23,388 nucleotides of DNA. Source: a virus. Each line of letters opens with the position of its first letter. Position 1 is the stretch's first letter. The position numbers and the translations under genes were made by a program. Shown piece after piece: positions 13,261 through 20,649 of the stretch. The DNA lies in IMG/VR virus record IMGVR_UViG_3300042261_000312, positions 1-23,388 of that record. One strand, given 5' to 3'. The notes under the pieces are model-generated. The model was not told the DNA's origin and ran no database searches. It saw only the letters and a program-made list of their open reading frames with translations.

Positions 13261-14280
13261 GTGGCACTTAATTTCCCTAATTCTCCTACGGTAGGTCAGG
13301 TTTATACTGATACAACATCTGGGTTTTCCTACGAGTGGGATGGTACAGTATGGAAGAGTTATAGTCCAGCAAGTGCATCAAACATTAAGATTCTTGATGA
13401 TATTAGTGGAAGTTTTAATGGAAGCACCACACAGTTTGCATTAACCTCTGGTGGTGTTTCACTGACTCCTGCAAATGCTCAATCACTGATTATTACGATT
13501 GGTGGTGTAGTACAAGAACCTGGTACTGATTATACAGTATCAACAACAAATATTAACTTTACAACAGCACCAGTTGCCGAACTTTCATTCTCTGGTATTT
13601 CTCTTGGACCTGCTGTTCCTATTACCTATGCAAATGATGGTGTTATCTACATTCGTAACACCTACGTAGGTTCTGGAACAACAGGTCCTTTTAGTTTTCC
13701 AGAAGGTTATGCAATTGGTTATCTGGATGTTTATCGTAATGGTGTTCGTTTAAGTTCTGGTACTGACTTTGTTGGAACCAGCGGAACGAACTTCTTCTTA
13801 ACTGATGCTGCTGCAGTCAGTGATGAAATTGAAGCAATTGGTTATACCATTACATCTATTATCAATGCATCAACCAGTTTTGATAATATTAATGTCACTG
13901 GTATTACCACCACTGGAAGATTACAAGTTTCATCCAATACAAATATTGTTGGTATTGTAACTGCATCAAGTTTTGTTGGTACTTTAACTGGTACTGCAAC
14001 AGGACTTTCTGGTACACCAAACATTACTGTTGGATCTGTTACATCAGGTAATATTAATTCTTCTGGTATTGTTACCGCTACAACTTTCAGTGGAGCATTA
14101 ACTGGTAATGCTACTGGTTTATCTGGCACACCTAATATCACGGTAGGAAGCATTACATCAGGTAATATTAACTCCAGTGGTATTGTTACTGCAACATCAT
14201 TCACTGGTAATGGTGCAAACCTCACAGGATTAAACATTCCAGCAGGTTATACAGAACTTGATGGTATGCTTTTCGGTTGA
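13261..14280 (+). CDS. Tail-fibre-like structural protein (339 aa)
   Basis: The start is GTG at 13261, supported by GAAGAG just upstream and by the N-terminus ALNFPNSPTVGQVYTDTTSG with FSYEWDGTVW, a form I remember as a common opening of cyanophage fibre proteins. Residues 150-200 hold GYLDVYRNGVRLSSGTDF, a beta module similar to one in the 802-aa fibre (VEVYLNGIRLSSSEYTA). From about residue 225 there is a beta-repeat shaft with two tandem 38-residue units (TATGLSGTPNITVGS and SGNINSSGIVTAT), then a short tip. It precedes the 135-aa protein and a glycine-rich adhesin, mirroring 1584-3342. It is probably the fibre of that second cassette. Confidence 0.87.
   Translation: MALNFPNSPTVGQVYTDTTSGFSYEWDGTVWKSYSPASASNIKILDDISGSFNGSTTQFALTSGGVSLTPANAQSLIITIGGVVQEPGTDYTVSTTNINFTTAPVAELSFSGISLGPAVPITYANDGVIYIRNTYVGSGTTGPFSFPEGYAIGYLDVYRNGVRLSSGTDFVGTSGTNFFLTDAAAVSDEIEAIGYTITSIINASTSFDNINVTGITTTGRLQVSSNTNIVGIVTASSFVGTLTGTATGLSGTPNITVGSVTSGNINSSGIVTATTFSGALTGNATGLSGTPNITVGSITSGNINSSGIVTATSFTGNGANLTGLNIPAGYTELDGMLFG
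13987..14214 (+). repeat. Two tandem 114-bp repeats inside a fibre gene
   Basis: Units 13987-14100 and 14101-14214 each encode 38 residues containing ATGLSGTPNITVGS and TSGNINSSGIVTAT. They are much closer in protein than in DNA because many codons differ silently. This suggests an old duplication kept for structural reasons. Confidence 0.8.
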
Positions 14281-14282
14281 TA

Positions 14283-14290
14283 CATAAATA
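14283..14290 (+). promoter_or_regulatory. Late promoter (CATAAATA)
   Basis: The octamer follows the TGA stop of the 339-aa gene by two bases. Predicted +1 near 14296 lies in an A6 run (14294-14299). The 18 bases from the octamer on are identical to those at 9197. Confidence 0.78.
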
Positions 14291-14307
14291 ACTAAAAAAG
14301 AAGTAAG

Positions 14308-14715
14308 ATGGCACTTAAGAGAACTAAATTATTAGGTATTCAAGCAGTTACTGGTATTAATACAGTAGGCATCTTAACTGTTGGAACCACACAAACTGCT
14401 GGTGGAGTTGGTATTGCATCAACCACTTATCTTCGTGGTGTGGTGATGCATAATACTGGACTTGCAACCGCTACTTCATCTCTCTACGTTTATCCAAGTA
14501 CTGTTGCAGTTTCTGGTGTTGGACAGACTGCTTATCGTTTAGCAAGAGTAGACCTAAACGCAAATGAAACTTTCTTCTTTGAAATGAATTATCCATTGGT
14601 TCTCACAAACCAAGAAAAGATTGTTGTAGAAGTTACTCAACCAGCAACAAGTGTTGGTGGAGCAGGTATCGGTAGTGTAGTAAACTATCAAATTCTTGGT
14701 GATACTGACATCTGA
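14308..14715 (+). CDS. Small beta-rich virion protein (135 aa), paralogue of 2003-2404
   Basis: Aligned by eye with the 133-aa protein, it shares LKRTKLL, TVGILTVGTT, GGVGIASTTYLR, VVMHNTGL, the ETFFFEMNYP strand and the ending GDTDI. Insertions are confined to a short loop before the C-terminus. No known family is recognised. It sits between a fibre gene and a two-domain glycine-rich adhesin, the same place as its paralogue, which argues for a specific partnership with those proteins. It has a late promoter with the A-run, and its ATG is preceded by GAAGTAAG as a weak ribosome binding site. Confidence 0.85.
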   Translation: MALKRTKLLGIQAVTGINTVGILTVGTTQTAGGVGIASTTYLRGVVMHNTGLATATSSLYVYPSTVAVSGVGQTAYRLARVDLNANETFFFEMNYPLVLTNQEKIVVEVTQPATSVGGAGIGSVVNYQILGDTDI

Positions 14716-14730
14716 TAAGAGGTAAGTAGA

Positions 14731-16698
14731 ATGGGTGCGAAGAGTTCTAGGAATACAACACAGAATAATCGTAGTGACGGTCACTTATTAGAGTATTTCC
14801 GTAATACTTTTGTTCGTGGTGGTGGTGGAACTAATACTAGTCCAAGATTTGGTGGTCCATTAGGTCTTTCTGCAACTGGTGGTGTAGTTAGTGATTATAC
14901 TGATCCTGGTCCAGGTGCAATTTATAGAGCACATATTTTTACTTCATCGGGCACTTTTGCAGTCAGTTCTATTGGATCTTATGGATCTAATATAGAATAT
15001 CTTGTTGTTGCTGGAGGTGGCGGAGGAGGAGGTGCCTCTGGTGGATATGGCCCTGGTGGCGGCGGTGGCGCAGGAGGGTTTAGAACTGGTACTAGTTTTC
15101 CAATAAGTACGTCTCCTGGTTCTTATACAGTAACTGTTGGCGGTGGCGGCGGCGGAGGAGCTCCTGCAAATGGTACTGGAGACACTGCAACTATTGGTGG
15201 AAATGGTAATGACTCTTCTTTAGTATCTCCAACTGGACCACAGACAATAACCTCTTCTGGTGGTGGAGGTGGTGGTAGGGCAGGTACAACTAGAAATGGT
15301 GCTAATGGTGGTTCTGGTGGTGGTGGTGGTGGCGGTAACCCTGCACCAGGATCTGGCGGTACAGGAAATACACCACCATTTTCACCAGCACAGGGATATA
15401 ATGGTAATAATGCTGGATCTGCAACTTACGATGGTGGTGGCGGCGGCGGTGCCGGAGGTTCTAATGTAGGAACTTCTTCGGTGAATGGTGGAACTGCCGC
15501 TACTTCCTCTATCACAGGTTCTACTGTTTATTATGCTGGAGGTGGTGGAGGTGGAACAAATAGTGGATCTGGGGGTTTAGGTGGAAATACATCTACATTG
15601 TCACAAAAAGGTGGAGCAGGTGATGGTGGTCCTGGAGATGTGTCAGGAACTGCTGGAACTTATTCAACAGGTGGTGGTGGCGGTGCTGGTGGAAATAGCG
15701 GTGTTGGCGGTAGTGGAGGCGCCGGTGGTTCCGGAATCGTAGTCGTCCGTTACCAAATAGGACAACTAACAGCATCTGCAAAAGCAACTGGTGGCGCTAT
15801 TAGTTATTATGGCGGTAAGACTATTCACACCTTTACAAGTTCTGGTACTTTTGCAACAGCACCTAATTGGTCTGCAACTAATGTAGAATATGTAATCGTT
15901 GCTGGTGGCGGTGGTGGTGGAAATGTTGGTGGAAACTCTGGCACTGGCGGCGGTGCCGGTGGAGCAGGTGGATTTATAACTGGCACTACACCAATTGGAG
16001 CACATCCTGTTTCCACAACCATTCAAGTTGGTGCTGGTGGTGCAAAAGGAGCACTTGATCAAAGAGGAGCAAAGGGTATTGATTCGTTTTTTGGTGCTCC
16101 ATTAACTGCAACAGGTGGTGGTGGTGGTGGATCTGCTAATGCACCAACAAGAGCAGGTGAACCTGGTGGATCTGGTGGTGGTTCTGCAGAAAATCAACCG
16201 GCAGGTACAGGAAATACTCCACCAACATCACCACCACAAGGAAATCCTGGTGGAGTTGGTACTTCTCCTGGTGGTGGAGGAGGTGGTGGTGGAGCAAATC
16301 CAAGTGCTCCTGCTGGAACTGGTGCCGGTTCTGGTGGATCTGCTAATGGTGGTGCTGGTGGTCTTGGCGTACAAGTTCCTTCAACATTCCAAAATCCAGC
16401 GTCACAACCAACAGCAGCAACTGGTGGTGGTTTAGGAACACCTGGACCTGGAAGCACTTATTTCTGGGTTGCTGGAGGAGGAGGTGGTGGTAATTCTCCA
16501 GGACCTTCAACGGCACCAGCTGGTGGAGCAGGTGGTGGTGGTAGTGGACAAACAGTTCCTGGAATTGCGACACCTGCTGGAAATGGAATTGTGAACACTG
16601 GTGGTGGTGGAGGTGGTGCAGCTGCTGGACCTACAAGTACAGATGGAGATGCTGGTTTTGGTGGTTCCGGTATCGTCCTTATCGCATATCCTTCATAA
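14731..16698 (+). CDS. Glycine-rich adhesin-like protein with two Gly-rich domains (655 aa)
   Basis: Third member of the two-domain group. After a longer and different N-terminus (GAKSSRNTTQNNRSDGHLLE) comes LSATGGVVSDYTDPGPGAIY, then RAHIFTSSGTFAVSS, the first Gly-rich domain, GGSGIVVVRYQI, ISYYGGKTIHTFTSSGTF, the second domain, GPGSTYFWVAGGGG and the same GGSGIVLIAYPS ending. Domain-border DNA (15724-15759 and 16660-16698) is almost the same as in the 635- and 651-aa genes, while the inner parts differ. It has AGAGG at 14717-14721 but no separate late promoter, so it is probably co-transcribed with the 135-aa gene. A receptor-binding role is inferred. Confidence 0.87.
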   Translation: MGAKSSRNTTQNNRSDGHLLEYFRNTFVRGGGGTNTSPRFGGPLGLSATGGVVSDYTDPGPGAIYRAHIFTSSGTFAVSSIGSYGSNIEYLVVAGGGGGGGASGGYGPGGGGGAGGFRTGTSFPISTSPGSYTVTVGGGGGGGAPANGTGDTATIGGNGNDSSLVSPTGPQTITSSGGGGGGRAGTTRNGANGGSGGGGGGGNPAPGSGGTGNTPPFSPAQGYNGNNAGSATYDGGGGGGAGGSNVGTSSVNGGTAATSSITGSTVYYAGGGGGGTNSGSGGLGGNTSTLSQKGGAGDGGPGDVSGTAGTYSTGGGGGAGGNSGVGGSGGAGGSGIVVVRYQIGQLTASAKATGGAISYYGGKTIHTFTSSGTFATAPNWSATNVEYVIVAGGGGGGNVGGNSGTGGGAGGAGGFITGTTPIGAHPVSTTIQVGAGGAKGALDQRGAKGIDSFFGAPLTATGGGGGGSANAPTRAGEPGGSGGGSAENQPAGTGNTPPTSPPQGNPGGVGTSPGGGGGGGGANPSAPAGTGAGSGGSANGGAGGLGVQVPSTFQNPASQPTAATGGGLGTPGPGSTYFWVAGGGGGGNSPGPSTAPAGGAGGGGSGQTVPGIATPAGNGIVNTGGGGGGAAAGPTSTDGDAGFGGSGIVLIAYPS

Positions 16699-16707
16699 GA
16701 CGCCCAG

Positions 16708-16715
16708 CATAAATA
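16708..16715 (+). promoter_or_regulatory. Outer late promoter of endonuclease leader 3
   Basis: Octamer CATAAATA ten bases after the adhesin stop. Predicted +1 is the A at 16721, the start of ACCTAAACATT. It lies seven bases from the stem arm, as in leaders 1 and 2, and lacks the A-run. Confidence 0.65.
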
Positions 16716-16746
16716 ACATTACCTAAACATTCGCAACTTTAGGTGG

Positions 16747-16772
16747 GGAGAGTAGAAATACTCTCCTTTGTT
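16747..16772 (+). terminator. Terminator-like hairpin in endonuclease leader 3
   Basis: GGAGAGTA (16747-16754) pairs perfectly with TACTCTCC (16759-16766) around a stable GAAA tetraloop, followed by TTTGTT. The T-run is interrupted by one G, so termination may be less complete than in leaders 1 and 2. Confidence 0.68.
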
Positions 16773-16773
16773 A

Positions 16774-16781
16774 TATAAATA
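16774..16781 (+). promoter_or_regulatory. Inner late promoter of the HNH endonuclease
   Basis: Perfect TATAAATA octamer in the loop between the stem arms. Predicted +1 near 16787 leaves an 18-nt leader consisting mostly of the 3' arm. Confidence 0.8.
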
Positions 16782-16804
16782 CATATGCGAATGTTTAGAG
16801 TAGT

Positions 16805-17290
16805 ATGAAACGATTAGAGGTCTCTCAAGAGAGAGTACTGGAACTTTTTAAGTATGAAGATGGAAAGTTATTCCGTAGAAGTGATAATAAAGAAATGGGT
16901 ATCTATTCCACAAAACATCATAGATATGCTAGAATAGTGATTGATGGAAAAGATCATAAACTCCATCGTATTATCTTCTTATATCATCACGGGTATCTTC
17001 CAGATATCATAGATCACATTAATGGTGATTGTTATGATAACCGAATAGAAAACTTAAGAGAAGCAAACACACACCAAAACCGACAAAATAGTAGAATATA
17101 CTCTACAAGTAAGTCCGGTGTAAAGAATGTTTATTGGGAACAAGGGTGTAAAAAATGGAGAGTTACTTTTACTATTAATTACAAAAGAAAAACATTTGGT
17201 TATTACACGGATTTAGAAGAAGCAAAACAAGTTGCAACTTCTATGCGTGATAAATATTTCAAAGAATTTGCAAATCACGGTTCTTATTAA
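16805..17290 (+). CDS. HNH homing endonuclease with AP2 DNA-binding domain (161 aa)
   Basis: The HNH core is clear: KLHRIIFLYHHGYLP (52-66), then IDHINGDCYDNRIENLR (69-85) with catalytic-type His71 and Asn/Asp residues, the HNH_3 pattern of phage free-standing endonucleases. Residues 104-157 (SGVKNVYWEQGCKKWRVTF, then FGYYTDLEEA) form an AP2-like domain that binds DNA. It stands between the 655-aa adhesin and the conserved 137-aa gene, with a gated leader upstream. The stop lies just before the ribosome binding site of the next gene. It belongs to a different nuclease family from the two GIY-YIG enzymes but is regulated in the same apparent way. Confidence 0.92.
   Translation: MKRLEVSQERVLELFKYEDGKLFRRSDNKEMGIYSTKHHRYARIVIDGKDHKLHRIIFLYHHGYLPDIIDHINGDCYDNRIENLREANTHQNRQNSRIYSTSKSGVKNVYWEQGCKKWRVTFTINYKRKTFGYYTDLEEAKQVATSMRDKYFKEFANHGSY
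17249..17256 (+). promoter_or_regulatory. Possible late promoter (GATAAATA) inside the HNH gene
   Basis: This octamer occurs in the coding sequence about 50 bases before the 137-aa gene, which otherwise has no late promoter of its own. It has no A-run at the predicted start, so it may be chance. Confidence 0.3.
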
Positions 17291-17307
17291 TAAAGGAGGA
17301 TAGGACT

Positions 17308-17721
17308 TTGGCACATTTTGCTTGCTTAGATGAAAACAACGTAGTTACACAAGTCATCGTCGTGTCAAACGATGATTGTTCTGATGTAAATGGGAACGAA
17401 GTCGAAGAAATCGGTGTAGCATTCTGTAAGAAACTTCTGGGTGCTGATACCAACTGGAAGCAGACGAGTTATAATAATAACTTTAGAGTACGCTACGCAG
17501 GAATTGGCTACAGTTTTTCAGAAGAACTTAATGCCTTCATCCCCCCACGTCCATTTGATTCGTGGATTTTGAATGAAGAAACTGCTGACTGGGAATCACC
17601 AGTTGGTCCTGCTCCTACACTGACAGAAGCAGAGATTGAAGCACGTTCATTCTATCAATGGGACGAAGAGAATGGTGAATGGGATCTTGTAACTCCTGAA
17701 CCACCAGCAGAGGAAGAGTGA
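17308..17721 (+). CDS. Small conserved cyanophage protein, probable virion component (137 aa)
   Basis: The start is TTG at 17308, supported by AGGAGGA seven bases upstream and by the N-terminus AHFACLDENNVVTQVIVVSN. From memory this sequence type (AFCKKLLGADTNWKQTSYNN, then FRVRYAGIGYSF) is found in nearly all T4-like cyanophages, where it is annotated only as hypothetical or structural. The body is beta-rich and the C-terminus acidic and Pro-rich (PEPPAEEE), possibly a flexible tail. Its position in the structural cluster supports a virion role. The gene ends in a strong terminator. The HNH cassette lies immediately upstream. Confidence 0.88.
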   Translation: MAHFACLDENNVVTQVIVVSNDDCSDVNGNEVEEIGVAFCKKLLGADTNWKQTSYNNNFRVRYAGIGYSFSEELNAFIPPRPFDSWILNEETADWESPVGPAPTLTEAEIEARSFYQWDEENGEWDLVTPEPPAEEE

Positions 17722-17724
17722 TAT

Positions 17725-17752
17725 AAAAGGGAGGATAAAACCTCCTTTTTTT
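17725..17752 (+). terminator. Rho-independent terminator after the 137-aa gene
   Basis: GGAGG (17730-17734) pairs with CCTCC (17741-17745) around an ATAAAA loop, with A-T pairs extending the stem outward, and a T7 run to 17752. The next late promoter begins nine bases later. Confidence 0.85.
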
Positions 17753-17760
17753 ATGTCTGG

Positions 17761-17768
17761 AATAAATA
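17761..17768 (+). promoter_or_regulatory. Late promoter (AATAAATA)
   Basis: Lies right after the terminator. Predicted +1 near 17774 is in an A6 run (17772-17777). It drives the small-gene operon 17783-18689. Confidence 0.78.
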
Positions 17769-17782
17769 ATTAAAAAAGACAA

Positions 17783-18118
17783 ATGGCATCCAATCCAGTC
17801 ATTAATATATCCATACCGCAAGGAGCAGACTTTACAGAGACTTTTCTCTCTAAAGAATCAAATGGTGCTGCATCTAACTTAGCTGGATACACTGGAATTG
17901 CTAAAATCAAAAAACATTCTGGTGCTACCACATCAAAATCTTTTAGTGTAACAATCACTGGAGCAACAGGTGAAGTTTCTATTGCAATGACATCTGGTGC
18001 GACAGTAACACTAGAACCAGGACGTTATTATTATGATGTAAGATTAACTTCTGGAAGTGGAGCAGTTTCCAGATTAGTAGAAGGTATGGCACTTGTAACA
18101 GCAGGCATTAGCACGTAA
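17783..18118 (+). CDS. Small beta-sandwich virion protein (111 aa)
   Basis: No firm family is assigned. Features are NISIPQGADFTETFLSKESN, then NLAGYTGIAKIKKHSG and VTLEPGRYYYDVRLTSGSGA, ending with VEGMALVTAGIST. This order (a field-like beta strand, a per-residue modification strand, and a YYYDVRL strand) resembles the N-terminal Ig-like domain of baseplate or upper fibre proteins such as BppU. The similarity is by pattern only. It is followed five bases later by the 107-aa gene. A role as a fibre or baseplate adaptor is inferred. Confidence 0.82.
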   Translation: MASNPVINISIPQGADFTETFLSKESNGAASNLAGYTGIAKIKKHSGATTSKSFSVTITGATGEVSIAMTSGATVTLEPGRYYYDVRLTSGSGAVSRLVEGMALVTAGIST

Positions 18119-18123
18119 AAACT

Positions 18124-18447
18124 ATGGCTACCGTCACAAAAGCATCTTCATCGGCTGTATCCGTTACAAAAAAGGCAGTAGCAAAGAAAAAAGTTGAGTC
18201 ACAACGACCAATATCCACATTAGAAGAACTTGGAGATGTCAATGTTGGCACTCCTGGTTCTGGACAAGATGGATATTTACTTGCTTATGATTCTGCCACA
18301 GATACCTTTAATCTTATATCACCAGACACTTACTTAAGTTCTGCGGTAGAAGATAGTGATCTTCCAGATAATTTCATTACACAACTAGAGAACGAACTTG
18401 ATCTTGGTAGTATTCAAGTTGATAGTGTTGATGGAGGTGGATTCTGA
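18124..18447 (+). CDS. Small structural protein ending in DGGGF (107 aa)
   Basis: The N-terminus is Ser-, Ala- and Lys-rich (KASSSAVSVTKKAVAKKKVE), probably flexible. The core (TLEELGDVNVGTPGSGQDGY, then LLAYDSATDTFNLISPD) has a beta-repeat look, and the end carries LPDNFITQLENELDLGS and DGGGF. Its core and C-terminal half are paralogous to the next gene's 80-aa product. It overlaps that gene by one base (TGATG), implying coupled translation and joint assembly. No known domain is recognised. Confidence 0.82.
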   Translation: MATVTKASSSAVSVTKKAVAKKKVESQRPISTLEELGDVNVGTPGSGQDGYLLAYDSATDTFNLISPDTYLSSAVEDSDLPDNFITQLENELDLGSIQVDSVDGGGF

Positions 18448-18689
18448 TGGCAGTCAATCTTAGAGATTTAGAGAATGTTAGTTTTGGAACACTGAATAGT
18501 TCTAAAAACAAGCACGTTATAAAATATGTTGCATCATCTGATACTTATGAATTAGTAAGTGCAGATTCTGTTTTATCTTCTTCTAATGTTTTGGATGGCA
18601 ACTTACCTGATGATTTTGTAGATCAAATAGAAATCGAAATTGATCCAGATAATCTTGAAATACTTGGTTATGATGGTGGGGGATTTTAA
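18447..18689 (+). CDS. Small structural protein ending in DGGGF (80 aa)
   Basis: A shorter paralogue of the preceding protein, without the basic N-terminal tail: LRDLENVSFGTLNSSKNKHV, YVASSDTYELVSADSVL, LPDDFVDQIEIEIDPDNLEI and the terminal DGGGF. The matching LPD-F-Q-E-D-DGGGF ending in both, and DGGAF at the end of the next gene's 624-aa product, suggests a shared C-terminal signal. It starts on the stop codon of its neighbour (ATG within TGATG). Function unknown, likely virion. Confidence 0.82.
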   Translation: MAVNLRDLENVSFGTLNSSKNKHVIKYVASSDTYELVSADSVLSSSNVLDGNLPDDFVDQIEIEIDPDNLEILGYDGGGF

Positions 18690-18693
18690 ATAC

Positions 18694-18701
18694 AATAAAT
18701 A
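18694..18701 (+). promoter_or_regulatory. Late promoter (AATAAATA)
   Basis: Predicted +1 near 18707 is in an A6 run (18704-18709). A weaker TTAAATAC directly upstream overlaps the TAA stop of the 80-aa gene. It drives the 624-aa fibre gene. Confidence 0.75.
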
Positions 18702-18723
18702 ATAAAAAAGTGTATAAAAAGAG

Positions 18724-20598
18724 ATGGCAGCTCCTGTAATTCAGTTTAAGAGAGGTCTTCTTGCTAATCTCCCTGGATTAAGGGCTGGTGAACCTGGTTT
18801 TACAACCGACTCTTACGACCTTTATGTTGGTCTTACCTCTGATACTTCCACAAATAAATTCTTTGGTTCGCATAGATACTGGACGAAAGGAACTGCATCA
18901 ACTGGTAGTGGTGTAAACTTTGTAGAAGGTACTACAAACGGGACGCAATATGTAACTCTTAAAGCACCTGATAGTCTTTCTGGAATTACGACCTTTACAC
19001 TTCCTGGTGCTGATGGAAGTAATGGTCAGTTTCTGAAGACGAATGGTTCTGGTACATTATCGTTTGCCGATGTATCAACCAACTTAAGTATTGCTGGCGG
19101 AACTGGAACAGATACTGTATCATTACTTACAGATACTCTTACATTTGCAGGAACTGCAAATGAGATTGAAACAACCGTAACCAATAATCAAGTTCAGATT
19201 GGTCTTCCTAATGATGTCATTGTTGGCAATGCTCTGACTGTTACAGGTCCTGCACAATTCAATGGCACCGTCAATCTTGGCAATGCAACTGGAGATACTG
19301 TTACTGTTGTAGGTCTCACAACATTTACAACAAGTGATGTTTATATAAGTAACTCACTCTATGTTGGTGGTTTACAAGTCACTGGTGGTGGATCTGCAAT
19401 TGGACAAGATATTACCACCAGAAACTTCAAAGCAACTGGAGTATCAACCTTTGTAGGTGCAGTTACATTTGAAGGTGGTACAATTACTCTTGGTGATGCT
19501 GCAACTGATAACGTTGTATTTGCTGCAGATGTTAACTCCAATATTGTTCCAAATACCGATGCAGCATATGATTTTGGAACTGGATCTCAAAGATGGAGAA
19601 ATGGATCATTTTCTGGCATTGTAACTGCAACGACCTTTGTTGGTGCTTTAACAGGAACTGCAACATCAACAACAAATATTCCAAACCTGACAGGTGCTAT
19701 TACTTCTAATAACACTACAACATCATTAGGATCTTTTAGTTCTTCCGATTTAGCAACAGCACTCACAGATGAAACTGGTTCTGGAGCTGCAGTATTTGCG
19801 AATACTCCTACACTTGTAACTCCTGTTCTCGGAACTCCAACATCAGGTACACTCACTAACTGTACTGGTCTTCCAGTATCAACGGGTATCAGTGGTCTTG
19901 GTGCCAATGTTGCCACATTCCTTGCAACCCCTTCATCAGCAAACCTAGCATCTGCAGTCACTGATGAAACTGGTTCTGGTTCTCTTGTATTTGCAACATC
20001 ACCAACACTTGTAACTCCTGTTCTTGGTGCTGCAAGTGCAACAAGTATTGAAGTATCTGGATCAGTTAATGTTGGAACTGCATTAAGTGCTCCTACTGTT
20101 AAGACTGCTACAGTTCAGCATTCAAACGGAACACAAGCAGCAACGATTGATTCTTCAGGTAATATCACAGCATCACAAAGTCTGACTGTTACTGGAGATC
20201 TGATTGTTCAGGGATCAACAACTCGTGTAGATTCTACAGCATTAACCGTTGAAGATCGTACCATTGAACTTGGAAAAGTTGATGGTGCAGTAACCACAAC
20301 AACAACTTGGGACCTTGGTGTTCTGTTTAACTATGGTGATGCAGGAACTGCAAGAAAATCTGCTGTTATTTGGGAACATGCTGACTCAAGATTTAAGTTT
20401 GCAAAAATTCTTGATTCAGATACTGATGGAACAAACGCAAATACTCCACAACTTACAATTACTGGTGCTTCCAATTATGCAGCAATTGAAATCAATGCAC
20501 TGTGGATTAATGACTGTGCAGGACAATCACAAGTCATTAACTGTTCTGGTTCCACAAGAACATTAGAGAATATCACGATTGATGGCGGGGCATTTTGA
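18724..20598 (+). CDS. Tail fibre-like structural protein (624 aa)
   Basis: The N-terminus (APVIQFKRGLLANLPGLRAG, EPGFTTDSYDLYVGL) is the virion-attachment type found in many phage fibres, including major tropism determinant-like proteins. A beta shaft follows, then AYDFGTGSQRWRNGSFSGIV (about 280-300). Two repeats of TDETGSG-VFA-PTLVTPVLG lie between 19765 and 20040. The distal part has LTVTGDLIVQGSTTRVDS, LTVEDRTIELGKVDG and a globular end with LWINDCAGQSQVINCSGS, finishing DGGAF. No S74 domain is present, so it is not self-processed that way. It has its own promoter upstream and a terminator after it, forming a single-gene unit. Confidence 0.88.
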   Translation: MAAPVIQFKRGLLANLPGLRAGEPGFTTDSYDLYVGLTSDTSTNKFFGSHRYWTKGTASTGSGVNFVEGTTNGTQYVTLKAPDSLSGITTFTLPGADGSNGQFLKTNGSGTLSFADVSTNLSIAGGTGTDTVSLLTDTLTFAGTANEIETTVTNNQVQIGLPNDVIVGNALTVTGPAQFNGTVNLGNATGDTVTVVGLTTFTTSDVYISNSLYVGGLQVTGGGSAIGQDITTRNFKATGVSTFVGAVTFEGGTITLGDAATDNVVFAADVNSNIVPNTDAAYDFGTGSQRWRNGSFSGIVTATTFVGALTGTATSTTNIPNLTGAITSNNTTTSLGSFSSSDLATALTDETGSGAAVFANTPTLVTPVLGTPTSGTLTNCTGLPVSTGISGLGANVATFLATPSSANLASAVTDETGSGSLVFATSPTLVTPVLGAASATSIEVSGSVNVGTALSAPTVKTATVQHSNGTQAATIDSSGNITASQSLTVTGDLIVQGSTTRVDSTALTVEDRTIELGKVDGAVTTTTTWDLGVLFNYGDAGTARKSAVIWEHADSRFKFAKILDSDTDGTNANTPQLTITGASNYAAIEINALWINDCAGQSQVINCSGSTRTLENITIDGGAF

Positions 20599-20620
20599 AC
20601 CCTAAACCCATAATCTAAAT

Positions 20621-20649
20621 AGAGGGAGTTTATATCTCCCTCTTTTTTT
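20621..20649 (+). terminator. Rho-independent terminator after the 624-aa fibre gene
   Basis: AGAGGGAG (20621-20628) pairs perfectly with CTCCCTCT (20636-20643) around TTTATAT, with a T7 run to 20649. The ATG of the next small gene begins on the base after the T-run. Confidence 0.87.

Larger units (their letters stand above)
16721..16798 (+). ncRNA. Structured leader 3 of the HNH endonuclease
   Basis: The arms CTAAACATTCGCA (16723-16735) and TGCGAATGTTTAG (16786-16798) pair perfectly over 13 positions. Their sequence has little in common with leaders 1 and 2, yet arm length, spacing, inner hairpin and inner promoter correspond. The 3' arm ends six bases before the ATG, followed by AGTAGT; leader 1 has the similar TTAGAGTAG at this place. 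Confidence 0.75.

Noticed and set aside
18724-18900. Diversity-generating retroelement target, suggested by the tropism-determinant-like N-terminus
   Set aside because: There is no reverse transcriptase and no template/variable repeat pair with adenine-specific differences in the window.
20615-20622. CTAAATAG as a late promoter
   Set aside because: It lies directly before a strong terminator, so its RNA would end at once; unlike the endonuclease leaders there is no arm paired with a downstream segment and no second promoter in the loop.
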